Source of the DNA: JADJSS01 sp964490845
GTDB taxonomy: Bacteria > Bacteroidota > Bacteroidia > Chitinophagales > JADIYW01
NCBI GenBank assembly: GCA_964490845.1
Contig: CAZBED010000007.1
Coordinates: forward strand, 62,001-126,000
Direction: 5' to 3'
DNA length: 64,000 nt
A model generated the notes under the pieces. The model was not told the DNA's origin, searched no databases, and worked only from the letters and a program-made list of their open reading frames with translations. How positions within the stretch are numbered: position 1 is the stretch's first letter; the number at the start of each line of letters is the position of its first letter. Position numbers and translations under genes: made by a program. Below are positions 53,832 through 62,290 of this stretch, piece after piece.

Positions 53832-56018
53832 ATGGAATATATTTCCAATATAGAACAAGCTGAAAAATTTATTTATAACTATAACTGGTTTGAGCGAAAA
53901 TCCAATGACCAGGAACAGGAATACAGACTGCTAAAAAACTGTGAAGAGCTGGCAGACAGCAATAAAAATAAAAAGTTACTCTGCAAGACGCGTGCATTTC
54001 TGACCAGCTATTATGCTCAAAACAATAATCTGCAGGATGCATTAGATGTAGGCATCAAAAATTATTTACTAGCAAAAGCAGAACATTTTCAGGATGAACT
54101 CTTGTTGATGTATTCTTTCCTGATTAATACATATCAGCTACTCGGTGACTATGCACAAGCAGAAGAGTATTTGATTCAATGTAAAGACTATGTATTACAG
54201 CTAAACGATGACAGACGAAAATGCTCGACATATATAGTATCTGCGAATCAATATTACTATATTAAAAATTTTGAAGAATGTTACAAAGAATTTGAAACTG
54301 CCTTAAAATACGGGTTTAAAATAAACGATGCCTACATACTGGCGAACCTTTATAATAACTATGGCATGTGTCTTATTGAAAAGGATTTAATATACGCAGA
54401 AACCATATTAAACAAAGGGCTTGAAATTATAAAAGGAGAAGGAGAAAATAAAAACATTGGTATACTGCTGGGATATTGTCTCTGTAACCTGGCATTGTTG
54501 TATCAGAAGAAAGGTCAATATGCAAAATGCATAGACTTCGTTGCGGAGTCCATTAAGATATTCCGCAAAAATAAAAACCAGATAGAGCTGCTGGAAGCGA
54601 AGATAATCTATGCCAATGCTTTGCTGAACATTAAAGATTACGCTAAATGCAAAAAGATACTTAAGGAAATTGAGGGGGATGCCATCGCTTCTTCTGCCAA
54701 TGAGATACTGCTCAGATGCTACAAACTATATTACGAGGTATATCAGCAAAAGAACCGGTATAAAGAAGCTTTCCAGTTACTGTTAAAATATCACGAACTG
54801 AATGAACGGATTTTTAATGAGGAATCGAATCAAAAGATCAGAAATCTGCAAATCAGTCATGAAGTAAAAGTCATCAATACAGAAAGAGAAAATGCTGAAA
54901 GGATGGCGCGTCTGAAACATGACTTTCTCGCAAACATGAGTCATGAAATAAGAACTCCTGTAAACAGTATCATTGGAATTACCTACCTTATGGAGCAATC
55001 CCGACTTGACAGCAACCAGAAACAATTCCTTAAACGATTAAACAGCAATGCCCAAATTCTATTATCAATCATCAACGACGTTCTGGATATATCCAAAATT
55101 GAAGCAGGAAAATTTGATTTGATTTTTGCACCATTCAACATAATACAAACTATTTCGGAAGTACATGCCCAATTAGAACACAAAGCATTGGACAAAAATC
55201 TACAATTTCTTATAGTCAACAAAACCTCATTTAACTATGAAACACTGATAGTCGGAGATGCTAACCGATTAAAGCAAGTACTCATTAACCTGGTTAGCAA
55301 TGCGCTGAAATTTACAGAATCCGGAAAAGTCGAAATCGAACTCAACAAAGAGGGAAGCAACCTATTAATCATCATCAGGGATACCGGCATCGGTATTTCG
55401 CCTGAAAAGAAAGCAACCTTATTTGAACGCTATACACAGGCTGACAAAGAGACATCCATTCAATTCGGCGGCACCGGCCTCGGACTGGCTATCTCCAAAA
55501 AATTAATTGAACTAATGAACGGTGAAATAGCACTAAACAGCGAACCGGGAATCGGTTCAGAATTCATTGTAAGTTTACCTTTAAAAATTTCTGATAAGTC
55601 TGTAAAAAAAGAAAACAGAAAAAAACACCAACCGGTAAATCAGTTGAACAAACTACATATCCTGATTGCCGATGACAATGCTGAAAGCAGAACCACCACC
55701 AGGCAATTATTACAACACTTCCATCCTGAAATCATCATCACGGAAGCTGAAAACGGAAAAAAAGCGCTGGAAACAGCAAAGCATCTACAGCCTCAAATCA
55801 TATTGATGGATTTAGATATGCCTGAAATGAATGGCATAGAAGCAACTACAGCTATTCGGAAAGATGATATCTTGAAAAATATACGAATCATCGCCACTAC
55901 TGCAGGTTTATTATCCATTAGCAAAGAAGAATTACTCGGATATGGTTTCAACGATTTACTGTTCAAACCTTATAATCCGGAAACTCTTTTAAAAGTACTG
56001 CTGCAGCAGGTACAATAA
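53832..56018 (+). CDS. Soluble hybrid histidine kinase with N-terminal TPR sensor
   Basis: 728 aa without signal peptide or membrane helix. TPR-like helices fill residues 1-340 (LQDALDVGIKNYLLAKAE, QYAKCIDFVAESIKIFRK, YKEAFQLLLKYHELNER). HisKA has His371 (NMSHEIRTPVNSIIG). HATPase motifs are NRLKQVLINLVSNALKFTESG, DTGIGISPEKK and GGTGLGLAISKKL. A C-terminal receiver begins near 609 with phospho-Asp660 (LMDLDMPEMNG). It senses an intracellular or protein-borne signal. No output domain is present, so phosphotransfer to another regulator is expected. It is divergent from the LytTR gene by 63 bases. The region is AT-rich by eye. Confidence 0.92.
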   Translation: MEYISNIEQAEKFIYNYNWFERKSNDQEQEYRLLKNCEELADSNKNKKLLCKTRAFLTSYYAQNNNLQDALDVGIKNYLLAKAEHFQDELLLMYSFLINTYQLLGDYAQAEEYLIQCKDYVLQLNDDRRKCSTYIVSANQYYYIKNFEECYKEFETALKYGFKINDAYILANLYNNYGMCLIEKDLIYAETILNKGLEIIKGEGENKNIGILLGYCLCNLALLYQKKGQYAKCIDFVAESIKIFRKNKNQIELLEAKIIYANALLNIKDYAKCKKILKEIEGDAIASSANEILLRCYKLYYEVYQQKNRYKEAFQLLLKYHELNERIFNEESNQKIRNLQISHEVKVINTERENAERMARLKHDFLANMSHEIRTPVNSIIGITYLMEQSRLDSNQKQFLKRLNSNAQILLSIINDVLDISKIEAGKFDLIFAPFNIIQTISEVHAQLEHKALDKNLQFLIVNKTSFNYETLIVGDANRLKQVLINLVSNALKFTESGKVEIELNKEGSNLLIIIRDTGIGISPEKKATLFERYTQADKETSIQFGGTGLGLAISKKLIELMNGEIALNSEPGIGSEFIVSLPLKISDKSVKKENRKKHQPVNQLNKLHILIADDNAESRTTTRQLLQHFHPEIIITEAENGKKALETAKHLQPQIILMDLDMPEMNGIEATTAIRKDDILKNIRIIATTAGLLSISKEELLGYGFNDLLFKPYNPETLLKVLLQQVQ

Positions 56019-56057
56019 AATAAACAGGCTGTCCAAAGACAGCCTGTTTATTTTATT
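56014..56057. terminator. Bidirectional terminator with 20-bp stem
   Basis: A 20-base perfect stem (ending ACAGGCTGTC / GACAGCCTGT, loop CAAA) overlaps the TAA of the hybrid kinase gene and ends 19 bases before the convergent gene at 56076. A/T tracts on both sides make it work in both directions. Confidence 0.9.
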
Positions 56058-56075
56058 CAGATATATGGATATCTA

Positions 56076-56696
56076 TTATCCGGGACCCGGTGCCGGACCA
56101 ATAGGATTGATTGGTGGATTTTGAAGGGGTTTAATGTCGCCATCACGACTTGTTACAGCAGATTTATCTTTTTTACGAACCGGTATAAACTGATAAAATA
56201 AATTTGATTCCGCATCTTTTAATGTTTTACCTGTATATTGTTTTTCATGCGATGTTTTAAATATTTCCGTACTATCTCCATTCTTTTTATCAATCTGTAT
56301 TATGATAAAAGTGGACTGGTACTGCTTATTATCATCAATCTCATAATCTCCATCATTTTTAGGTCTTTCCGAATTGAGACCACCACCTTTTTTTCGGAAA
56401 CTTTGAAATACCGCAGAATATCGTCTGTTTCCTTCTACATATATAGGTAAAACTTCTACCGGACCATTGTCTATTTTATATACATACTTATAATTAGTTA
56501 TATCAAGATTTGTGTCTTGAAATGCAAAAACATTGAGTATGCGTATTCTGGATTGTGGTCCATCTTTAAAACCATCAGATGCTAACCCATTAACTTTTCC
56601 CTCATCTTTACAACAACTCTTTCCGGAATGTTTCCCCCAGAAGAAAGCCCCGGCCAATGCGGCGATGGCCGCGATAATTAAAATAATCTTTTTCAT
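56076..56696 (-). CDS. Membrane-anchored protein of unknown function
   Basis: 206 aa. N-terminal hydrophobic segment ILIIAAIAALAGAFFWG acts as an anchor, followed by SCCKDEG with two adjacent Cys. The middle is a beta-type domain (IRILNVFAFQDTNLDI, YKYVYKIDNGPVEVLPIYVEG, STFIIIQIDKKN). The C-terminus is Pro-rich (LQNPPINPIGPAPGPG). No family is recognised. It is convergent with the hybrid kinase gene. Confidence 0.6.
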   Translation of the reverse strand: MKKIILIIAAIAALAGAFFWGKHSGKSCCKDEGKVNGLASDGFKDGPQSRIRILNVFAFQDTNLDITNYKYVYKIDNGPVEVLPIYVEGNRRYSAVFQSFRKKGGGLNSERPKNDGDYEIDDNKQYQSTFIIIQIDKKNGDSTEIFKTSHEKQYTGKTLKDAESNLFYQFIPVRKKDKSAVTSRDGDIKPLQNPPINPIGPAPGPG

Positions 56697-56790
56697 AATT
56701 TTATTTTTTAGTTTAAGTGAATATATACAAAACTATTTAAATAATCAATAGCATATCCGGATAAACTTCAAAAATCCATTTTCTAATTAT

Positions 56791-56967
56791 TCATTGCTTA
56801 TAAAAAATGGTAGTATCCGGTCTAATGGATTCTGTGTTAATGATAGAAGTGTATGACACTTTCCTACCAGTTTCCGTTTTTCTGCACACAGACTGATATA
56901 CAAAGACGATAATCAATAGTATATCTATCAGCAGATAAACCATACCGGTTCTCATAATTTGGCTCAT
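56791..56967 (-). CDS. Small single-helix membrane protein
   Basis: 58 aa from the ATG at 56967. One transmembrane helix, MVYLLIDILLIIVFVYQSV, is followed by a basic segment (CRKTETGRKVSY) and a polar tail. No family is known to me. A -7 element exactly matching TAnnTTTG sits 15 bases upstream, which supports expression. Otherwise the 358-base stretch 56697-57055 holds only AT-rich spacer. Confidence 0.5.
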   Translation of the reverse strand: MSQIMRTGMVYLLIDILLIIVFVYQSVCRKTETGRKVSYTSIINTESIRPDTTIFYKQ

Positions 56968-56976
56968 AGTAAATAG

Positions 56977-56990
56977 TTTGTACAAATTTA
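56977..56990 (-). promoter_or_regulatory. -7 element and 10-base palindrome before the small membrane gene
   Basis: On the minus strand TAAATTTG (56990-56983) fits the -7 consensus. It overlaps the palindrome TTTGTACAAA (56977-56986), which lies at the presumed start of transcription and could be an operator. No -33 TTTG at the right distance. Confidence 0.35.
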
Positions 56991-57055
56991 CAGATACAAA
57001 TCCTCTATGAGCTTGTTAATACGTGAACGGTAATGTAACTGAGCAAGCGGAACAA

Positions 57056-58072
57056 TTATCTGAAATTCTGCACTACTTCAATAAAGTATTTGGCTTTTTC
57101 AAAATCCACATCCGGATAGACACCATGCCCCAGATTGCAGATGTAATGTTGTTTTCCAAAGGCGCGCAGCATTTTTTCCGCTTCCTTTTTTATTGTTTCT
57201 TTATCAGCATACAGCACACATGGATCCAGATTTCCCTGAAGTATTTTATTCGGTGCTTCCCTTCTGGCCTTATCAGGTTCTATCGTCCAGTCCAGCCCGA
57301 TGACAGAACAGTTCGTTTGAGCGAATTCCGATAAAATATAATGCGCATCTTTTGCGAATAATATGACGGGCACTTCAGTAATGGAAGCGGCAATCTTTTG
57401 CATATAGGGTAACGCAAACTCCACATACTGTGCCTTGCTGAGCACACCCGCCCAGCTGTCAAATACCTGCACAATATCCGCGCCGCTGCTGATTTGTGCT
57501 TTGAGGTAGACAATCGTCGCATCCGTTATTTTTTCGAGCAACCTGTGTGACAACTGAGGTTGTGAATACAGCATCTTTTTTGCCTGCGAAAACGTCTTGC
57601 TCCCTTTTCCTTCTATCATATAAGAAAAAATCGTCCAGGGAGCGCCGGCAAAACCGATTAATGGAACACGGTTATTTAAAGCCTGTTTTGTCAGCTGAAT
57701 GGAATCAAAAACATACTGCAGGTTCGGCACCACATCCGCGGTCAACGCAAGCACATCCTGTGCTGATTGTATCGTTTTCGGAAAAAACGGGCCTTTACTT
57801 TCTACCATTTCATAATTCAACCCCATTGCTTCCGGAATGACCAGAATATCGGAAAAAATGATGGCGGCATCCACCCCTAAGATATCAACCGGTTGTATTG
57901 TTACTTCGCAAATCAATTCGGGGTTTTTCACTAACTCTTTAAATCCGTTCACACTGCTTCTTACTGCTCTGTATTCGGGCAATATCCTGCCCGCCTGTCG
58001 CATCAGCCATACCGGAATACGTTCTACCTGTTCGCCTCTGGCTGCCTTTAAAAGTATATCATTTGTTAACAT
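57056..58072 (-). CDS. hemE: Uroporphyrinogen decarboxylase
   Basis: 338 aa from the ATG at 58072; the codon three positions upstream is TTG and is less likely. RIPVWLMRQAGRILPEYRAVR is the substrate-binding signature, with the catalytic Asp in AAIIFSDILVIPEAMG and the second signature GFAGAPWTIFSYMIEG. It converts uroporphyrinogen III to coproporphyrinogen III in haem synthesis. The cytochromes encoded at 33-40 kb depend on this pathway, but no other hem gene is near. It is divergent from ftsE. Confidence 0.95.
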   Translation of the reverse strand: MLTNDILLKAARGEQVERIPVWLMRQAGRILPEYRAVRSSVNGFKELVKNPELICEVTIQPVDILGVDAAIIFSDILVIPEAMGLNYEMVESKGPFFPKTIQSAQDVLALTADVVPNLQYVFDSIQLTKQALNNRVPLIGFAGAPWTIFSYMIEGKGSKTFSQAKKMLYSQPQLSHRLLEKITDATIVYLKAQISSGADIVQVFDSWAGVLSKAQYVEFALPYMQKIAASITEVPVILFAKDAHYILSEFAQTNCSVIGLDWTIEPDKARREAPNKILQGNLDPCVLYADKETIKKEAEKMLRAFGKQHYICNLGHGVYPDVDFEKAKYFIEVVQNFR

Positions 58073-58113
58073 AATGGGCAAAAATACGGAATTATTCGAT
58101 TTTATTTTTGTTG

Positions 58114-58121
58114 TAGATTTG
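58114..58121 (+). promoter_or_regulatory. -7 promoter element before ftsE
   Basis: TAGATTTG fits TAnnTTTG exactly, 49 bases before the ftsE ATG. No -33 TTTG at the expected distance. Confidence 0.35.
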
Positions 58122-58170
58122 TTGAATGGAAGTTAGTTATATCTATAACCATTAACCTGTAAATGAGATC

Positions 58171-58902
58171 ATGGCAGAAGCTATCGAAATAAATAATCCG
58201 AGTGTATCGAAAATAATGCCGCGCGTGGTAGATATCAAGAATGCTAAAATTATGCATCGCGACCACCTGGTATTGGACAATGTAAACTTTGAAGTACGCA
58301 AAGGTGATTTTGTTTACCTCATCGGAAGGACCGGCAGCGGAAAAAGCAGCCTGCTCAAAACATTATACGGTGATTTGGAATTTACCATCGGTGACGGAGA
58401 TGTTTGCGGATATAACCTTAAAACGCTGAAACGTTCGGATGTTCCCAACCTGCGCCGTCGCCTGGGCATCGTATTTCAGGATTTTCAGTTACTGACCGAC
58501 AGAACGGTTTTTGCCAATCTCGAGTTTATGCTGAAGGCCATTGGCTGGGAAGATAAGAACAAGATTAAAAACACCATTGAAGAATCACTGGCAATGGTAA
58601 AACTCAGTGATAAAATCAATAAATACCCCAACCAGCTTTCCGGCGGCGAACAACAACGTGTTTCCATTGCCAGAGCGCTCTTAAATGACCCGGAGCTGAT
58701 ATTAGCGGATGAACCTACCGGCAATTTGGACCCGGAAACCACTGATGAAATCATGAATCTGTTTTATACGATTTTCAAGGAAACGCATACCCCCATGATA
58801 TTTGCCACACACAACTATCAGTTGATTGAAAAATTCCCGGGCATTATATATATGTGCGCCTATCAGTCCATCAGCAGGGATGACTCACATTTTACACGAT
58901 AA
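58171..58902 (+). CDS. ftsE: Cell-division ABC ATPase FtsE
   Basis: 243 aa. Walker A GRTGSGKSS, Q-loop VFQDFQLL, signature LSGGEQQRVSIARAL, Walker B LILADEPTGNLDP and H-loop ATHNYQL are all intact. The sequence around VYLIGRTGSGKSSLLKTLYG is of the FtsE type. FtsE drives FtsX to activate cell-wall hydrolases at the septum. FtsX is not adjacent, in contrast to Proteobacteria. The N-terminal extension (about 20 residues before VVDIKNAKI) is slightly longer than usual. Confidence 0.88.
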   Translation: MAEAIEINNPSVSKIMPRVVDIKNAKIMHRDHLVLDNVNFEVRKGDFVYLIGRTGSGKSSLLKTLYGDLEFTIGDGDVCGYNLKTLKRSDVPNLRRRLGIVFQDFQLLTDRTVFANLEFMLKAIGWEDKNKIKNTIEESLAMVKLSDKINKYPNQLSGGEQQRVSIARALLNDPELILADEPTGNLDPETTDEIMNLFYTIFKETHTPMIFATHNYQLIEKFPGIIYMCAYQSISRDDSHFTR

Positions 58903-58967
58903 CCCATTTCTCTTTTTACGGGAACTATTTTACGTCTGACACAGTTTATGGGTTAAATAAATTTATC

Positions 58968-59303
58968 ATGGTTAATGAGAAGTTAGTGACTACTTCCAAC
59001 GCGTTGGAAGGCTATAAAATCACACAGCACTTAGGTATTATTCGCGGCATTACAGTTCGAAGCAGAAGCATTATAGGCAATTTCGCCGGCGGGCTGATTT
59101 CCATCTTCGGCGGACGGAATTCGATTTATGTCAGTTTATGCGAGCAAACCCGTGAAGAAGCTTATCAGCTTTTACTGAAACACGCCAATGAAAAAGGCGC
59201 CAATGCAGTTATCAACGTCCGGTATGATGCAAATGAAGTCATCAGCGGAATAACGGAAGTGCTGGCCTACGGCACGGCCGTGGTCGTGGAAAAAGAAGTC
59301 TAA
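58968..59303 (+). CDS. UPF0145 (YbjQ) family protein
   Basis: 111 aa, the usual size. The family signatures are LGIIRGITVRSRSI, FAGGLISIFGGRNSIYV, AYQLLLKHANEKGANAVINVRYDAN and VLAYGTAVVV. YbjQ-type proteins form pentameric beta-rich rings, and their function is not settled (a heavy-metal-binding domain has been proposed). It sits 65 bases after ftsE and may be co-transcribed up to the terminator at 59320. Confidence 0.88.
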   Translation: MVNEKLVTTSNALEGYKITQHLGIIRGITVRSRSIIGNFAGGLISIFGGRNSIYVSLCEQTREEAYQLLLKHANEKGANAVINVRYDANEVISGITEVLAYGTAVVVEKEV

Positions 59304-59319
59304 TTTTGTGGTAGATATA

Positions 59320-59358
59320 AAAAAGGGAAGGCATCGCTACGCGATGCCTTCCCTTTTT
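59320..59358. terminator. Bidirectional terminator between UPF0145 and START-like genes
   Basis: An 18-base perfect stem (AGGGAAGGCATCGC with GCGATGCCTTCCCT plus A/T extensions) around a three-base loop separates the convergent genes. Confidence 0.9.
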
Positions 59359-59380
59359 ATCGTATTTCATACTTTAATAC

Positions 59381-59773
59381 TTAGCCGTTACCCAATGCTT
59401 TGGCCAGGTCGTTCAACTGGCTTTTCCAAAGCTCCTTAGAACTGTCTAATTCATCTTTATAAGCGTAATCGGTTACGGTAAGTATCGTTTCCTTTGTAAT
59501 ATCCGTTACACGTATGCGGTATTCAAAATAGGCCTTATCATCTTCTTCATCCTCCCAGCGCAATTTGATAAATTCATCTTCTTCATAAGCGAGTACCTCC
59601 GCCACCTGTTCTTCGCCATTCCATTCAAACGTAAAAACTTCGCCATTCGGATCCAGATCCACATAATCAGCAAACCATTGCACCAAACCGGAAGGTGTGG
59701 TAAGGAAAGAATATAAAATTGCGGGAGAGGATTTAAATGTTCTTTCTACCGTAAATGGAATTTTTTTAGCCAT
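59381..59773 (-). CDS. START-like/SRPBCC domain protein
   Basis: 130 aa. FTVERTFKSSPAILYSFLTTPSGLVQWFADYVDL is the opening of an AHSA1/START-type fold, and the acidic EYRIRVTDITKETILTVTDYA follows. It ends in an amphipathic helix (LWKSQLNDLAKALG). This START-like family is common in Bacteroidota, with a hydrophobic ligand cavity and no known substrate. It has a -7 promoter element (TATATTTG) 44 bases upstream. Confidence 0.85.
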   Translation of the reverse strand: MAKKIPFTVERTFKSSPAILYSFLTTPSGLVQWFADYVDLDPNGEVFTFEWNGEEQVAEVLAYEEDEFIKLRWEDEEDDKAYFEYRIRVTDITKETILTVTDYAYKDELDSSKELWKSQLNDLAKALGNG

Positions 59774-59817
59774 GTGTGTTTAATGTTTCCACAAATTAAA
59801 CAAAAAAATGGTTTAAC

Positions 59818-59825
59818 CAAATATA
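59818..59825 (-). promoter_or_regulatory. -7 promoter element before the START-like gene
   Basis: On the minus strand TATATTTG matches TAnnTTTG exactly. The -33 region is A/T-rich without a clear TTTG. Confidence 0.35.
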
Positions 59826-59873
59826 GCTGGTATTTTTTTTAAAACTATATATGGACTATTGAAAATAAAGGCA

Positions 59874-61157
59874 TTAGATAATTTCTCCCACTACAAAAAA
59901 ACTTCCCAATATCAGTATAAGGTCATCATCTGCAGCTTTGGATTTGGCTACTCCAAGCGCATCTTTCGGATGCGGAAATATATCTCCGTTCAGTGAATAA
60001 AGTTTTGCCGACTGATACAAATCCTCCACCGGCAGCTTCCGCGGCAACGGTGGTTCTGTAAAATAATAAACCGCTTCTTTCGGGAGCAGCGCCAGTATCT
60101 TATGAATGTCTTTATCTTTTACGGCCCCGAAAACGATGTGCAATTGTTCATATTTCTCTGCCCTCAGCTGTTCCAGTATCTTACGGACTCCATCTTCGTT
60201 GTGACCCACATCCGCTACTATTTTAGGGTGCTGTTCCATTATCTGCCACCGGCCCATTAACCGTGTATTTTCTTTGACTTTAGAAAACCCTATTTGCAAA
60301 GCCTTTTCCGATATTACCAGCAACTTGTATTTATTCAGCAGATGAATTGCGAGCAATACAGTCTTTATATTTTCCTCCTGATAAGCTGCATGCAAATCGC
60401 AGCAAACATTGTAATGTACCTCTTCAATAGAGGCATCCACTAATAAAAAATTCGGAGTGCTGATAACTTTGGCATGCTTTACCCAATCCTGGGAAAAGAA
60501 AACGGAGGTGTATAAACCGGTGGCTTTTTTTACAAATACTTCGTCCGTTTCCGGATGTTTTCTGCCCACCACCACCGGTATCGTAGGTTTGATGATACCC
60601 GCTTTTTCTTCCGCAATCTCTTTCAGTGAATTGCCCAGCAAATGCTGATGGTCGAAACTGATATTGGTGATAACAGATAAAACAGGCGTAATAATATTGG
60701 TAGAATCCAGCCGTCCTCCCAATCCTGTTTCAATAATTGCTATATCGACCTTTTCGCCGGCAAAATAGTCAAATGCCATCGCTACCGTTATTTCAAAAAA
60801 GGATGGACACAGTTCCTCTATTTTGGGCTTTATCTTCTCCGTAAAACGGATGACAAACTTTTCACTGCAGGGCTTTCCGTTAATTTTTATGCGTTCCCGA
60901 AAATCTTTCAAATGCGGTGATGTATACAACCCCGTTTTATATCCTGCTTCCTGTAAAACGGAAGCCAGTATATGCGCCACAGAACCTTTGCCATTGGTAC
61001 CTGCGACATGAATCGTTTTAATTTTTTGGTGAGGATTATCCAGAAAAGAGCATAAGGCCAGCGTATTCGTCAAATCTTTTTTGATAGCGGCATCTCCGAT
61101 TCGGGAAAACATCGGCAGTGTTTCAAATAAATAATCGAGTGTTTCCGCATAGGTCAT
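59874..61157 (-). CDS. folC: Bifunctional folylpolyglutamate synthase/dihydrofolate synthase
   Basis: 427 aa. The P-loop HVAGTNGKGSVAHILASVL and GYKTGLYTSPHL lie near residue 45-80. IIETGLGGRLDSTN and VITNISFDHQHLLG contain the metal and substrate residues, and VADVGHNEDG near 310 belongs to the C-terminal Mur-ligase-like domain. It adds glutamate to dihydropteroate and tetrahydrofolate. The TonB-like gene precedes it by 64 bases, which matches the ExbBD-TonB-folC order I recall for relatives. Confidence 0.94.
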   Translation of the reverse strand: MTYAETLDYLFETLPMFSRIGDAAIKKDLTNTLALCSFLDNPHQKIKTIHVAGTNGKGSVAHILASVLQEAGYKTGLYTSPHLKDFRERIKINGKPCSEKFVIRFTEKIKPKIEELCPSFFEITVAMAFDYFAGEKVDIAIIETGLGGRLDSTNIITPVLSVITNISFDHQHLLGNSLKEIAEEKAGIIKPTIPVVVGRKHPETDEVFVKKATGLYTSVFFSQDWVKHAKVISTPNFLLVDASIEEVHYNVCCDLHAAYQEENIKTVLLAIHLLNKYKLLVISEKALQIGFSKVKENTRLMGRWQIMEQHPKIVADVGHNEDGVRKILEQLRAEKYEQLHIVFGAVKDKDIHKILALLPKEAVYYFTEPPLPRKLPVEDLYQSAKLYSLNGDIFPHPKDALGVAKSKAADDDLILILGSFFVVGEII

Positions 61158-61221
61158 GCCTTATCAAAAATTGTAAGCGACAAATTTCAGCAATTAAATG
61201 GAAATATGGTAACGTTAATAT

Positions 61222-62169
61222 TTACTGTACGCTGAACTTAAAGGAAATCGTACCAAACTGTTCATCTTCCGCGCCTAAGTCTGCGCTGAATTTCGCTTTC
61301 ATGGCGCCCTGTTCCGCTAACTGAATCAGGTAGGCGTCAGTGGTGGTACTTCCTTTTTGCTGATATTTGGCATAAACGACATTCCCCCCCTTATCCACCT
61401 TGATGGCCACCACTACCTTTCCTGTCTTCTGGGAGTTGTCAAATACCAGTGGTTTCTGTCTCCAGGTTCTTCCTTTTAAGTCATAACTCATGCCGTCGCC
61501 ACTGCCGGGGCCATTTCCGCTGGTACCTGTTCCCGTTCCGTTTTTATCACCGCCGGGCGTACCCCATTGTGCTCCCTGGTTGCCGCCGGGTTTAGTATTC
61601 CCTTCCCCATCGCCGGTTCCGTTACCGCTGGCATTTCCGGTGCCATTGCCTTTTCCGTTTTTACCTTTTGTAAATACCCCCGCCATCTGGTCTTTGATTT
61701 TCTTTTCCTCGGCTTCGCGCGCCAGGCGTTCTGCTTCGGCTTTTTTCACCAGTTCCGCAATACGCTGCTGCTCTTTCAACGCCTGTTCCTGACGGATTTT
61801 TTCTTCTTTCTGCATTTTCGCAATGGCTACAGCCTGAGGGTCTTCCGAAACGACGGTATTATTGGCAGGCGCTTTCACCGGTGTAGAAACTGCCTTCACC
61901 GGTGTCGGGGTGGGCGGTGTTGGCTGAGGATTAGTAGATGCTTCAGCAGGAGATGAATTCTGACCGCCGGCTTCCTGCTCATTATCGGTACCCAGGCCAT
62001 CTTCATTGTCTCCGAAATCAATCATCACACCGGATATAGCATCCTCAATCACCGGATGGGAAAGCTTAATAAATAAAAGTGTGCCCAGCAATAAAGACAG
62101 TATGGCAATCGTAATCAATAAAGATTGCTGATCGGATTGACGTTGTTGTATTTGGACCGCCTGTGTCAT
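61222..62169 (-). CDS. TonB-like energy transducer
   Basis: 315 aa from the ATG at 62169; the further upstream frame starts at TTG. One N-terminal membrane helix (ITIAILSLLLGTLLFIKL) is followed by a Pro/Glu/Lys-rich and coiled region (KMQKEEKIRQEQALKEQQRI). A Gly/Asn/Thr low-complexity segment occupies about residues 180-230 (GNGTGNASGNGTGDGEGN). A C-terminal domain follows (KTGKVVVAIKVDKGGNVVYAKY, QLAEQGAMKAKFSAD, GTISFKF) of TonB/TolA type. It transmits proton-motive force to outer-membrane receptors. ExbB/ExbD genes are not adjacent here. Confidence 0.85.
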   Translation of the reverse strand: MTQAVQIQQRQSDQQSLLITIAILSLLLGTLLFIKLSHPVIEDAISGVMIDFGDNEDGLGTDNEQEAGGQNSSPAEASTNPQPTPPTPTPVKAVSTPVKAPANNTVVSEDPQAVAIAKMQKEEKIRQEQALKEQQRIAELVKKAEAERLAREAEEKKIKDQMAGVFTKGKNGKGNGTGNASGNGTGDGEGNTKPGGNQGAQWGTPGGDKNGTGTGTSGNGPGSGDGMSYDLKGRTWRQKPLVFDNSQKTGKVVVAIKVDKGGNVVYAKYQQKGSTTTDAYLIQLAEQGAMKAKFSADLGAEDEQFGTISFKFSVQ

Positions 62170-62290
62170 ATAGCTGTAATTTGAATGGAGCAATTAGTTG
62201 CAGCAACAAAAATCAATTTTTAATTTGATTCTCCCGCCGTCTAAATACTCACTTGTGTTATTAAACACAAAATCCATACCATTTATTGTG

